Both the position numbers and the translations under genes were made by a program. Positions 1-11,300 of a DNA stretch of 64,000 nucleotides are shown here, in pieces; the first letter of the stretch is position 1; each line of letters opens with the position of its first letter. Source of the DNA: Liolophura sinensis (Eukaryota > Mollusca > Polyplacophora > Chitonida > Chitonidae); the NCBI RefSeq assembly GCF_032854445.1, contig NC_088295.1, positions 80,628,028 through 80,692,027 on the forward strand, in the 5' to 3' direction. Under the pieces are notes generated by a model. That model was not told where the DNA came from, searched no databases, and worked only from the letters and a program-made list of their open reading frames with translations.

Positions 1-1816
1 TTTGAAGAAGCACACGAGCTGTGAAATTTTATTGTGACATTTTGAAGCATATCACCTTGACTACTTGAGAACTTTTATGTTGAAAATATGTTAACTTTAT
101 TGTTAAATAAGAATATATATTTAATTTTAAACTGAAGTCTTAGAATTGAGGTCACAAGTACATGGAATTTCGTTAATTTCAGCAATGTTGAGAATCGCTA
201 TGAAGTTCATAATTACTAGTCTGCTTTATAGAGGAATATAAAGCACTGCATGCAAATAAGCAAATAGAACCTTGGCCAAGCCATGGTATCAAGATCTTTG
301 CAAAGCCACACATTTGATATGAGAAAGAGAAAGGCAAACTAAATGGTTGAGTGAGCGTACTATTTCTTCACAAACTTTTTTGAGCCTGAATGCCTCAACA
401 AAAAAATATAGAAATAGCCATCCAGCGCATGGTCACATTACAAATCAATTAATCATAAACCAATGATAAAAACATCTTTAACATATCAAGCAAACAATTA
501 ACTGCCTGTGTGAAGAAATCTTGCGCGTGACAACTGTTCTGTTATCCCATTTGTAGACAGCTGGTGAATCTTCCGGTTCCTTTGACGCAGAGAATATACA
601 GCCTGGATTCGAAGTTTTCGACTGCTGACGCTTATACACCGCACACCGGAAGTGTTACACCGTGTCACAAGATCACAGGAAGCGGACGTAGTCGTTTCTT
701 TTATAACGCCTTAGTATGGAACGGTAGATCGCGAATTCCGACATGACAACTACATATTGCATGCAGAGATGATGAGTATGTACAGAAAATCAATCCAACA
801 GCGATTGACGATGATCCCCTTCCTGAAGCCAAACGTTTCGTGTGCCGTAATTTATTAATAGACACGAATCGCTTTCTCTTGTCACGGTCAATTTTTTTTC
901 GGCATGGGTCTCACTCACCGATAAACTTCAACGCTGACATAAACATGAGTGGAAATCATTTATTATGTCCTTTTTTTCACTCCGAACATTTGGTTTGCTC
1001 TGAACAGAACATTGTTAGCCCTGAAATTTATAGCAGTTGGTTTTTGCCCGGAAGCACGCGAACACATGGCCCATCAATCACGATGGCTGGTCGTGAGTGC
1101 ACAGACCTACCTACACTCTCGTTCTCACTGTGTACAAAACGCAGGGGTGCACTGGTTTGTGTATTTCTGCAGCATCCGTCTCCTGCTCTGTTTAATTACA
1201 TTTACCTGCTCTAAGTATACTGTATAGAAGACTGATAGAAAATGTGAAAACAGTAATCACGTTATCACTTATTTTTAGTACACATGTAATTCTTATTGTA
1301 TGGCATGTAGACGTCGGTGCAAAGTTAAGTCCAAAATTCACTTTGGTTCCTAAAATAATTATTTTCACCCAAGTCAAACATATTGCACATTACATATATA
1401 AGCGTAATATAGAGTAGGCCGGGTTGGCATCCATCTGCATGTCAAAGCCACACCGCAGACTCTATAGCGGAATTGGAGTGTCTTCAGAAAGAAAAGCCGC
1501 ACAATAAACCAAAGTCATGGCGTAAAACACAGAATCTAGTGATCACCAAGAGAACTGTTCATCTGAAGATGCAGCACTAAAAGAGAAAAAGCAGAAAAGT
1601 GTGAATAGGTTGGAACTTTGTATTTGGCTGTCGTGCTGGCAAAGGGAAATTTGGAGCATATCATGAAGGCTGGATTTGGACCGGAGTGTGTCTTTTTAGT
1701 GCTTTATGGTGGCCTGTGCATGATATTCCAGGTGCAGAGTACTGAACTTTTATACATACTAGACTGTATAGGTTTCGGATGATTAGCTGAATTCTGACAA
1801 AATCTAGGATACTTCT
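1..1816. other. Intergenic AT-rich DNA, no gene seen
   Basis: No open frame here has splice-site support or a recognisable protein; the open frames at 564-746 and 840-1227 look like chance. CpG density is ordinary, unlike the CpG-poor block at 8.5-37 kb. It may hold distal regulatory DNA, but nothing specific stands out. Confidence 0.6.
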
Positions 1817-2091
1817 AATACATTTTATTGGCTCATTTCGTTAGCGCGCTAGCGCTGTTTAATGACCCAGGAGTCTCTCACCAATGCGGTCGCTGTGAGT
1901 TCAAGTCCAGCTCATGCTGGCTTCCTCTCCGGCGGTACGTGGGAAGGTCTGACAGCTAGGATGGTTGTGGGTTTCCCCCGATTTCTGCCCAGTTTCCACC
2001 CACCATAATACTGGCCGCCGTCGTATAAGTGAAATATTTTTGAGTACGCCGTAAAACACCAATCAAATAAATAAATAAATACATTTTATTG
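1817..2091 (+). mobile_element. tRNA-derived SINE, near full length, with target-site duplication
   Basis: The element is flanked by a perfect 14-bp direct repeat (AATACATTTTATTG at 1817-1830 and 2078-2091), the mark of a retrotransposed insertion. The body runs 1831-2077. The 5' part keeps an A-box-like TTAGCGCGCTAGCG and a B-box-like GAGTTCAAGTCC, so it derives from a tRNA promoter. The centre contains the conserved block ending CCGCCGTCGTATAAGTGAAA, and the 3' tail is AAACACCAATCAAATAAATA-type. It lacks about ten bases of the 5' end that the copy at 59.7 kb retains. The same family recurs through the window. Confidence 0.9.
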
Positions 2092-2955
2092 CGATTATCT
2101 AATCATGTAGCACTAAGAGTTATGTCCCTTGCCCAATTCCCTTGGACGACGCTCCGCTAGTGTAGCTTACTGACAAAATAATGTTCTGTCCAGTAAATTT
2201 GCTTATGCTATTGTGCCAACGAATACTGCCAAATCACTGACTGGTTCGTGCAGTGCCATACAGAAGACACCAGAAATGCCAGCCGTATAATTTCTGAGCT
2301 AAAATGGAGGATTGTTGTCCACTGATCCGGGCCCCGGGTGTTGAATACCCGGCCTACTGGAATGCTCGGCAAAACTAATTGACCGTGCATTCAAATTGGA
2401 GTTGTTAGTGTCTCAAATTGGTCGTGGAACATTTGTCTGCAATGATGAATCAATACTCGAATTCAACAAACGTTCTGCATGAACAATCTTTCCCGGCAAG
2501 TATAGCAATGCACAATTCTAGCGAGGAAATAATGAGGAAAACACGAACCCAAGCTAAGCGACCTGCTGCGATTATTGCCGGTTAGTGTAAAAAAAAAAAT
2601 AATCTGTTAAATTTAACAGAAAGCCTGTTGTTTCAGTGATTCTAGAATGTATTCTGCTATTGTGGCAGATTATAGCTCACACAGTCTATGAACTAACTAA
2701 TATATTGTATTGAATATGTGTAACTCAATATTACGTTATGATAACAGAATGCATTCTATAGCATCATTCCGACACCAGACATTCCGTTAAAGTTAACGAA
2801 TATAGGGCCTAATACAAAAACAAGCACAGATACACATAATAGAGAGAGAGAGAGAGAGAGACGCATGTATACATGAAATCGCTCTCTTGGTGTTATATTA
2901 AGTGTTTCTGTCTCTGCACAAGACAGCACCTAAGCCAATGCGGTCGATTCCATGA
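2092..2955. other. Intergenic DNA with short AG microsatellite
   Basis: No gene is supported. An (AG)n run lies at 2841-2861 and a short GC-rich hairpin (CCGGGT...ACCCGG) near 2330-2352. Otherwise it is AT-rich filler before the inverted repeat. Confidence 0.5.
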
Positions 2956-3046
2956 ACTCCGGACTATGTACTGCTGACGTTATCGGAGATTTGTCAGATA
3001 GGCCTACCTTGCAAAGGGCGGTATTCTCTCTCAGGCTTTGTCCGAT
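2956..3046 (+). repeat. Left arm of a perfect 91-bp inverted repeat
   Basis: These 91 bases are the exact reverse complement of 3582-3672, beginning ACTCCGGACTATG and ending CTTTGTCCGAT. No mismatch was found on base-by-base comparison. The 535-bp interior holds a SINE fragment. The pair could be terminal inverted repeats of a small non-autonomous DNA element or a foldback structure. I see no clear target-site duplication outside the arms and no transposase inside. Confidence 0.92.
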
Positions 3047-3225
3047 TTTCTCTTCACCTATTACCTCCTATTAAATATGAATGAATAAATCAATAAATAA
3101 ATAAAAAAAACTATATACAACTGTATCACTTGTTAGGTAATCCTATCCAGTTTAGTGATATAATTGTCAATTGCCAAAAGCTTCTTATACATAACGGATA
3201 CATGTTGGTATATAACATATTTTAA

Positions 3226-3354
3226 ACCAGCGGATGGTCGTGGATTTCCCCCGGGCTCTGTTCGGTTTCCTCCCATCATAATGCTGGCCGCCGTCGCATA
3301 AATGAAATATTCTTGAGTACGGCGTAAAACACCAATCAAATAAATAAATAAATA
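3226..3354 (+). mobile_element. SINE 3' fragment inside the inverted repeat
   Basis: This carries only the 3' half of the SINE family, from GCGGATGGTCGTGG through GGCGTAAAACACCAATCAAA to an AAATA tail. The tRNA-like head is missing, so it is 5'-truncated. It sits between the two arms of the 91-bp inverted repeat. Confidence 0.85.
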
Positions 3355-3581
3355 ATATATTTTAAGTTAAATTTTGGAAGAGAGTTGTATTTTTGTCTAT
3401 AACGATGAGAACCGTAAAGGGGGACATTGGGAATTACGTTGTTTATCATTCCCTTGCGGAAACGATGACTGAACGAACTTGCCCTTAAAGCTGATATGAC
3501 ATAATAAAGAGGAGGGTTTGAATTAGTAGTCGGCGATTTGCGTAAAACAGTAAGGCAGCCACAGTCATGTTTTGTTTTCTG

Positions 3582-3672
3582 ATCGGACAAAGCCTGAGAG
3601 AGAATACCGCCCTTTGCAAGGTAGGCCTATCTGACAAATCTCCGATAACGTCAGCAGTACATAGTCCGGAGT
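3582..3672 (-). repeat. Right arm of a perfect 91-bp inverted repeat
   Basis: Exact reverse complement of 2956-3046. Identity over all 91 bases implies recent origin, recent gene conversion or an assembly fold. Similarity stops abruptly at both ends of the arm. Confidence 0.92.
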
Positions 3673-4618
3673 ACTTCGTTAAGTTTCTCTAGACAATAAC
3701 TCGATAACGATTGAGTTCACACTTAGAAAATAGTATTACATGTCATTGAGAGCGGTTCGAATCGGTTTACACCGGCATGCGTAAAACAATATGGTCAACG
3801 TGGTCGTCTTTGCTTTCCACGTTAGTAACTTTGTACAGACAAAAATCGGAGAACACTGTGAAAGTTGCACTTTGTGCTGGAAAATGGTATATGTTAGCTA
3901 TTTCTGATGTACAAGTGCATGCTTGGTATATGAACATGATGGGAATTCTGGGCAGGTATGAGTTTTATTGATGAAAGTTTGTGATTCTTGGTCAGATGAC
4001 GCACGGTCTCAGGTAGCGATGAGGCACCGAGTGGCGTTTCTCTGGCGTTACAATTATAGTATACCCACCCATTCCAGGTCCAGATTTTGACGCTCAGCCT
4101 ATATGTCAAGATTTTATGGCAGCTTTCTCACAGGTTTGGCTACTGAAGGTAGGTACCAGTGCTTATTATCCATGCATGGTATGTTTGGATTTTGACTTAC
4201 GCAAAAGGCAAAGACAACACCAACGTGCAGTACATGTATATGTCAGATTGTGAGAAGGTTTGAGGAATGTCCGGTAAGGGCAGTAAATGGATATGTGAAA
4301 AACGAACAGTACAATATTTTGCAAGGCGAACTATGGTTATTTTATATACTGTAAGGTGTATCGATGTATAAGCCTACATTAGGCATGTTTTAGTGCATAA
4401 TAAAGTATATCATTTACATAGATAAACAATATACTCACGACATACTGCATGCCATTTTTTTTCTGAATAAACTAACATAATATTAACGCGCAACTTATGT
4501 GCATATATACAAAGCAGTAGTTTCCTGGATATAAGTATACTTTATTTCGGCGACATTTTACATAAACAAGTTTACTGTTCACATCCGTCATATGGTAAAC
4601 CCTGTTTTGACCAACAAT
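3673..4618. other. Intergenic DNA, no gene seen
   Basis: No supported gene. A B-box-like GGTTCGAATC near 3752 has no A-box at tRNA spacing. The remainder is AT-rich and unremarkable. Confidence 0.5.
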
Positions 4619-4735
4619 GCTGCGGATGGTCGTGCATTTTCCCATGGCTCTGCCCCAATTCCTCCCACCGTAATACTGGCCACCGTGGTACACGTGAAAT
4701 GTTCTTGACTAAGATACCAATCACATAAATAAATC
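4619..4735 (+). mobile_element. Degenerate SINE 3' fragment
   Basis: A diverged copy of the SINE 3' half: GCGGATGGTCGTG, CTCCCACCGTAATACTGGCC and a decayed ATACCAATCACATAAATAAA tail. The head is missing and substitutions are many, so it is older than the 1.8-kb and 59.7-kb copies. Confidence 0.8.
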
Positions 4736-6021
4736 AAACTGAACAACAATGCACATGCATGGGTTTTGCAGGATATTGTTGCAACGGAACTAGCAATAAA
4801 ACATTTCTATGCCCAAATACTTGTAATACATTTTGGTATTTGCACAGTATATAACCTTGTAGCGACGCAGATTCGTATATTATTTGTTACAGTAAGACAC
4901 TATTACGGTTACTTTTTGTAATATTACAAATTGCAACTCTAAGAATGTCTTTTGTGTAAAACGTATTCGTTTTAAAAAGGCGCTTGGAAATGTCATACAT
5001 GCACTATGCAGGCTGAAACTGGGTGATGGATTGTGAGTGAAAAATGACGAAAAGTCCATTTGTTACAAATTATAATTTATTACGTTAACATCTGAAACCC
5101 AGTTTGTAATAACGTATTTTGTAACACATATATTTTACAGGCTTATGCTTTATCATCACCCATCATTATTTCATCATTTTAATCATTTTTGGAGGCTGTA
5201 TATTCGCATTAAAGTACGTCGTCACTGACAGTTGCTTTTTATATACACGTGATATATATATTATATATTTATATATATAATGCCGATATAGTAGTTCTGG
5301 TAAATTACAACAAGGGGGAAATGTCCACCAAAATTTGTAATAACACAAACCTGTAACAAAAAGCTTAATTTTTATTGACATTTATAGCTTTATCAACTTT
5401 AAGTTATAGGGGGACGTAAAACACCAACAATTAAATGAAATTATTGCCTTAATTATAGTTTGATCATTTGTACTTCTAAAATATCTAAATATACATATTC
5501 GATTTAATTTGCATATTGGTGAATATATTTACACCTTTATAGTGTACAAGTGCATTGGAAATGGCCCATGTATAATTTTTTTTTCTTTTCAAAGTAGATT
5601 GGATTATATGAGATTTTTTTCAGTTTTGAAGAATTATTAAGGATACTCACAGAAAAGATGATACACCATCACAGAAAACATAAAAAAGCTTGCAGTAGAT
5701 AACATCAGGAACGCGATTTGTATTGGCGAAATTCGTAACATACATTTTCGAAGGGTTTTTTCGCCATTATTTTCAATACCCCATGTGTCAGGGTTTTTTT
5801 GTGGCAAAAGAATAAAATTGCCAAGTCTCTTTTCTAAAAAGAAATACACGCTATTAGAGAAAGCCACTCTTGGAGTTGCACCTTGTGACAATAGGGCACT
5901 CTTGTACAGAATATCAATTTGTAGTAATTTACTACAAAAAGTCACTACATCATCAATATCTTCAGCATGTTATCGGTACATTACACATGTTTTGGTTATT
6001 TCGTGTTTACACTGTACTCTA
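4736..6021. other. AT-rich intergenic DNA
   Basis: No supported gene. It holds ATATAT-rich runs near 5250-5280 and a short SINE-tail remnant (GTAAAACACCAA) near 5415. The overlapping open frames at 5637-6117 on both strands show no domain and no splice context. Confidence 0.5.
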
Positions 6022-6127
6022 CAATATTTCACGTATATGACGGCGGCCTGCAATAAGGTGGGAGGAAATCCAGAAGAACCCAGGGGGAACGGCCACGATC
6101 ATCTGCTGCATGCATGAAAGGTTGCTG
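6022..6127 (-). mobile_element. SINE fragment, minus orientation
   Basis: The reverse complement matches the SINE central block: AATATTTCACGTATATGACG, GGTGGGAGGAAATCC, CCCAGGGGGAACGGCCACGA and ATCATCTGCTG. Head and A-rich tail are missing or decayed. Confidence 0.75.
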
Positions 6128-6634
6128 ATCGAGAACTTCTTTATATATATATAGAGGCCTATGATAAATTTTTACACCATTTCTTATATATAGGCCTATC
6201 TGTGGCACATTATTTCATACATAATGTGCAGTACAAGATCTATATTATGTATCGACATACATTCCAAAAGCATGGCCATGGTGTGTGCAGACCATATCCG
6301 GCAAAGTCCGCACGTGTTAATGTGGTAACACATTATCTCAAAAGGAAATCTGTCAAAGGTTTATTGTTTGCTTAGGCTTTAGATGAATTTCTGTGGTGAC
6401 TCTTCGCTGCATGTATAGCTGTCATGTAATTGCATGCAGTGCTTCAATTGCACTCCGTGACGAAGACATATATTGTCTGTAAAGATAAGATTAATGTCTC
6501 ATTATAATTAAGTCGGACAGCTGCATGGGTGCTGACCGCCGTCTTAATTTAAAATTAATAATAATAAAAAAAAGAAAAGAAAACAGATATACTGGACATA
6601 AGCTAAAATGCGGTTGATCTTCAGCTATAAGCGA

Positions 6635-6695
6635 TAATCCACTTAATCCCTGTAACCTGGGATTAAGATAGACGGATCCCAGCTGATTATAATCC
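6635..6695. promoter_or_regulatory. Cluster of four TAATCC (K50 homeodomain) sites
   Basis: TAATCC occurs at 6635-6640, 6644-6649 and 6690-6695, and its complement GGATTA at 6660-6665: four copies in 61 bp. TAATCC is the classic site of K50 homeodomain factors (Otx, Gsc, Pitx). Such homotypic clusters are typical of enhancers. It lies about 1 kb upstream of the probable promoter of the TALE gene and could control it. No binding data are available to me. Confidence 0.5.
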
Positions 6696-7505
6696 GCCAA
6701 TGCCTTACTGGGCCTACCTGCTCCGTGCGGCCCTTTGATGTCATATAAGGACCTGACCAGGTGTGACACACGTGCGAGACATACGCCAGGCAGCGGCTAA
6801 AACACCTCTCTTATCTAATTTCTGTCCCAGCGCAACTTCGTCCTGAAACACGATACCTGTAGAAAACAAGCGAGGAAACGCAACTTGTGCTAAACATCAA
6901 ACAATAAACCTACACAGCCGACAACGCCAAAACACGGGAAAGGCTGGCGAAATCTACGTGGCTAGGCACGCGTTGTTAGGCCTAATTGGTATCCAGTGGT
7001 CCACGCCAAAACGGAACATAGCGTAACCCACGAACTTTGGGCTAAATGAGCCTTGTATATCTTTCGTCTCTGCGGCTTTGCTTGTTGCAAGGTCTGTTGA
7101 GTCTAAACTAGGCAAGTTACGCAATGAACAAATTAAGGCATGTAAGGTTGTTTCTGCATGGATGTGTCCATCGCGTTGCTTGTATCGAAAGAATGAAAAA
7201 ACTAAGCTTGACTGTAGCATTCAAATTTTAAATCAGACATTTCCACCTCGAAAGTCACATTGCTTGTACAATGTCGCTATATTCGCTTTTAGTTCTGCAT
7301 ATATACATGCATGTATATAATGGAAGCTTTTTTTAAATGCCTCGCATTTTTGCATTGAGGACATTCTGAGTAGGATATTATTACACAGTTACTGGAACAA
7401 TCTGATAACATTAAACAGTTTTTTATGTTCGGTGTGTAAATAAATCTATATTAAAATACTAGTGTATCACTAAATGCATCTAAATTATGTAGATTAGCTA
7501 GAACA

Positions 7506-7525
7506 AAAAAAAAAAAAAAAAAAAA
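7506..7525 (+). repeat. Poly(A) tract
   Basis: A run of about 20 A residues about 100 bp upstream of the CpG-rich promoter region. It may be the tail of a decayed retroposed copy or a nucleosome-excluding tract; the sequence alone does not decide. Confidence 0.85.
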
Positions 7526-7599
7526 GATATACACGTGCGCCATAGTGAAATTTTTGTCTTATGTGTTATTTCTCCAGTAACTACTAGCATTACTTGTAT

Positions 7600-8360
7600 G
7601 GTATACCGTATACGGGAACAAAAGGTCAGTGTGGTTTTCCCGCGGTTCTGGCGATCTCTGGTGCTGTTTAGCGACTCCCTGCTGGCCGCGTGTGTACCAC
7701 TCGCTGCATGGACGAATTACGTCACTTAAATCCAATTTTACCGCCATCTTTGAAATCACCGCTAATGACCGCAGTATAGGGGAATGAGCTTGGCTTGGGT
7801 GCTCTTGGTTGCCGAGCTTGGCTGTGCGAGTTAAAAAAGTTTATTCTGTCGAAAGAGAGTAGTGTGGAGCGGTGTATAGTCTGCAGGAGTAAAGCAAGTT
7901 CATGAGACGGTAAGTGTATGCGTACAGCCTGGCCTGTGCCCATGCTTTGTGAAGGGGAAATCTAGGTCAGGCGAGCTGTGAAATTCCAGCACAGTGAAGG
8001 CTCCTGTAGCGGAGGGGACTCGGGGGCCCAGACCGGCCAGTGCATATAGACTTTCTAGGCTCTCTTTGCCAGATATTTTGTACAAATATTATCGGAGTGT
8101 GTTTACTAAGGCGGAGACACAGAAGCGCTAAATGTGTTTTAGTCCCAAGTTTTCGAGCTAATGTAAGTAGAAGTCTATGTCGGAGTAGGAGAAGTTGAAC
8201 AAGCCCGAGCCGTGGCTCTGAGATTCGAAAAACTGCGGAGGGTAACGGCCGATTCTCTGTTCTCTTCACGTGTTATCGTTCAGCACTCGGGGTTAGGCAG
8301 AGACGGGCCACGGGAACAAGTCAGGCAGGGATGTAAAGTCCTTCAGATGACAGGAGCTTT
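7600..8360 (+). promoter_or_regulatory. CpG-rich probable promoter of the TALE homeobox gene
   Basis: This stretch is rich in CpG (for example CCGCGG and GGCCGCG) while the following 28 kb is strongly CpG-poor, the usual pattern for an unmethylated promoter ahead of a methylated gene body. CCGCCATCTT at 7741-7750 matches the YY1 consensus, and a CCAAT motif lies just upstream near 7732-7738. No TATA box is obvious. Strong donor sequences follow at 7910 and 8467, as expected for untranslated first exons. Assignment to the TALE gene is by position and strand only. Confidence 0.55.
7800..7909 (+). other. Candidate untranslated first exon (start not fixed)
   Basis: The segment ends in GAGACG followed by a strong donor, GTAAGTG, at 7910. 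It lies in the CpG-rich promoter region and downstream of the YY1-type motif. The coding ATG is in an exon that starts at an acceptor (20245), so at least one upstream untranslated exon is required. A second candidate ends at 8466 with donor GTAAGT. The transcription start inside the region is a guess. Confidence 0.4.
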
Positions 8361-11300
8361 AGTTTGCTAGTTTCTGATAGTGATAATTCTGTACTAGTCT
8401 TCTCTATACTGGAAGACGAGTACACGGGGAAAACCTGGCTCCAATGCTGATCTGGTGTTTGAACGGGTAAGTAAGACTGTAGTGGGGACAACACACCGTC
8501 ACGAAAACGACTCGTGCTAAGCTAGCAAAGGTTTTGTTTAGCTGTGGTGGCAGTAGAGTGAACATTGATCCTGTGTGTAAAAAAAAAAAACAAAACAACA
8601 AATTACAGTAATGCTGTACTACTAGTATGATGTGAACCAAATGCCGTAACAGTAACACTTCATGTATAAACACTGACAGTTTTGCGAGGCAAGCAGTTTT
8701 GTGGCTGACCCTTTTTGAAGTGTAGGAATATGGACATTTAGAATTGAGTTGGAAAAAAAATGAAACTTCTTCTGGAAAACTCAAAAGAGAAAAGATACAG
8801 GTTAGAAATTGTGTTTAATGCATGAATGTTAACACATGTCAGGTTGACCCATTCATTGTTGTGGTTGCAGGCTTAGCGTTGCAACATTGTATTACATTGT
8901 TACATTCAACATTGTTTATGAATGGATCTCATTCCTTGTTTTATAAGTAATCTTTGTTGCTTTCACAAGATTGAACCATTGTTTCCACATGGTAGGTTTC
9001 ATGTATGGTGATACAGAATTGCCACAGTGTTGATGTATCTATAAATGCTTATTTGAAGCTCAAATTAAGTGATTTTATTACACCATACATCAAGAAGTCT
9101 TCAAACAGCTTCACGTTTGACAAAATTCGCCAGTGTAGGTATTTCTTCCACAAAGTTGTTCATGCGAACTATAGAAGTCAAACTATAAAACTTGTCTGTA
9201 AGAAAGCTCTCTGGTATTGCAAAATTATGAAAAATGCGAATTTGGTTTGCTAGCTAGTGTAGTGTATGTTGCTGTGTTTTTATTTGCTTGATTTTACATT
9301 ACTGGCCACAATAACCTAAACTTGTGTCAGTTTCTAATAGATCTACAAAGAAGTTGATTTTTTTTATGCTTGCATAATTTCTACAATATATATATGTCGA
9401 AAGTATAAAGCATGCATGCCTTTATTGTGGGTTTGTATAATTTTAAGAGAATCTAAGATATTGTGCATTCTCTCCGATTTCTTTCTGCATATTTTATGTA
9501 AATGTCCTGTGTAGAGTCCATTGTCTAATTCAGTGTATACTTAGGAGCAATATACAATGTCATTCCAATAAACACATGGTGGAGATTTTAGCTGTGACAA
9601 AGCAGCTCTCCATTCCATGCTCTTGGTCGATTGGTAAAGTTTTTGACGTATCTTTTAACATGGACCATTTACTTTACAATCAGCTTTTGCTGTAGATTGC
9701 ATTTGTTACAACTTTTATGTTGAAATTTAATTGAGCAGTGGGAGGACCTGGATTTTATTTGGAGTGAACTCATTTGGGCAAGAACAAAACCAATCTTTCC
9801 AGCCGGGTTCCGAGCATGGAAGAAGATATGCTGAGTTTACTGGTCAGCCTGAAGTCCTTATGCTGTCTCACCATAAAACCTAAAATATTTTGATGCCACA
9901 GTTATCACAATCTCCTCTTCATTGAGAGCTAAGCATGTTGGCTGTGATATATAAGCCAAAAGAAAGATTCATTTTTTCTTACTTCATGTGGACCTTAACA
10001 TTTAGACAAATTAGCTTTAAGTGACTTAGTTTAGCATCTGCTGAAAGTATGTGTTGTGTATGCAGGTGGTAATTGCACTTTCTGTCTTACGCCTGAGTAC
10101 TGTAAGACCGGAGTCTCAAGTTATTACAGCATTAGCCACCCGTTTGTTGACATAACATTACAGTTGTCTCTCCTTGACCATTTGGACTTGGTGGAGGGTG
10201 AGAGCAAATGGCATAGGTGACAACAGTAGTTCCTGGAGACAAGAGACTTTGACAGTGTCATAGTTGAAATACTGTAATAGTGTGATACATGAATGAAGCT
10301 TATTTACTGGGTCAGGTTTTGAACTGGCTGTTCCATAAAACCCACCTCCCCATACAACAGACTGGGTAATAAAAATGGTTTAACTGGAAATCGCATGAAT
10401 ATGACATCTTTGGTTAGAAAATGTCCATGTTACCTTGCACTTAGGCCCCATGTAAATTGAATTGCCCATGTTAAAAGATTAGAATTTTGACCAGCAAACA
10501 TACAGACAGACAGACAGACAGACAAACACTTACATTGTATAGATTTAGCTGCTGGTCACCGTAAGAAGTTAATTTTACTTTTCCAGTACGTGACCAGAAG
10601 AATAATGCCTTGCACTTATTAAAGCTCACTTTGGATCTGACTTTTATATTCTGATTGTCAAAAGAGAAAATCCAAGCTGTCCAGTTGGCATGCTTGTTAA
10701 GTTACTCTGTGTAAACCTTGATGCAGAATCTAGGGGAGGGAATCAGAACGGCTCTGAAGCCTTGATCTGGCAGTATGACAAAAACATGGGGGATTGAGAC
10801 TTTGATCTGATTTATTATTTTTATATTCGTGGGAAACCTGTTGAGCATTTTGACAGGTGAATAGGCAGGTTGCTGTAAAATGTGGTGTCTGACTTTTTCA
10901 ACCACTAAAGCACTTCTTATGGTGCAATTTATGCATATAATTATTATTGAAAATGATGATTTTTTGTGTTGTTAAAGGCTTCATAAAACTGTGCAAATTA
11001 CTTCACTGCACCCCATAGTTCTCTCAGAATGTTTGAAAATATTGGTTGCTAAAGTGAAAGTAAAAGGTTGAAGAATTAGGGTGCTTACAATATACGGTGT
11101 TAATTGTCTTGGAAGTCCTGACGGCCACAAATCAAAAACTTAGTGTATTATGAGAAGCAAGATTCTCTGAAGCCACATGCGCGCATCTGTGGGTTATAAC
11201 TTAGGCTTTGTGGCTGGCCTTTGTATGATGGGTAAAGCTAAGACTATGCACAAGGCTTCATTAATTCATATAAGATGTGAGATAAGAGCAGGACTGAAAG

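Noticed and set aside
3740-3775. Possible tRNA gene (GGTTCGAATC B-box)
   Set aside because: No A-box at the right distance and no cloverleaf arms could be drawn.
7300-7319. Perfect 20-bp palindrome TATATACATGCATGTATATA
   Set aside because: AT-rich short palindromes are common in such DNA; nothing around it gives a function.
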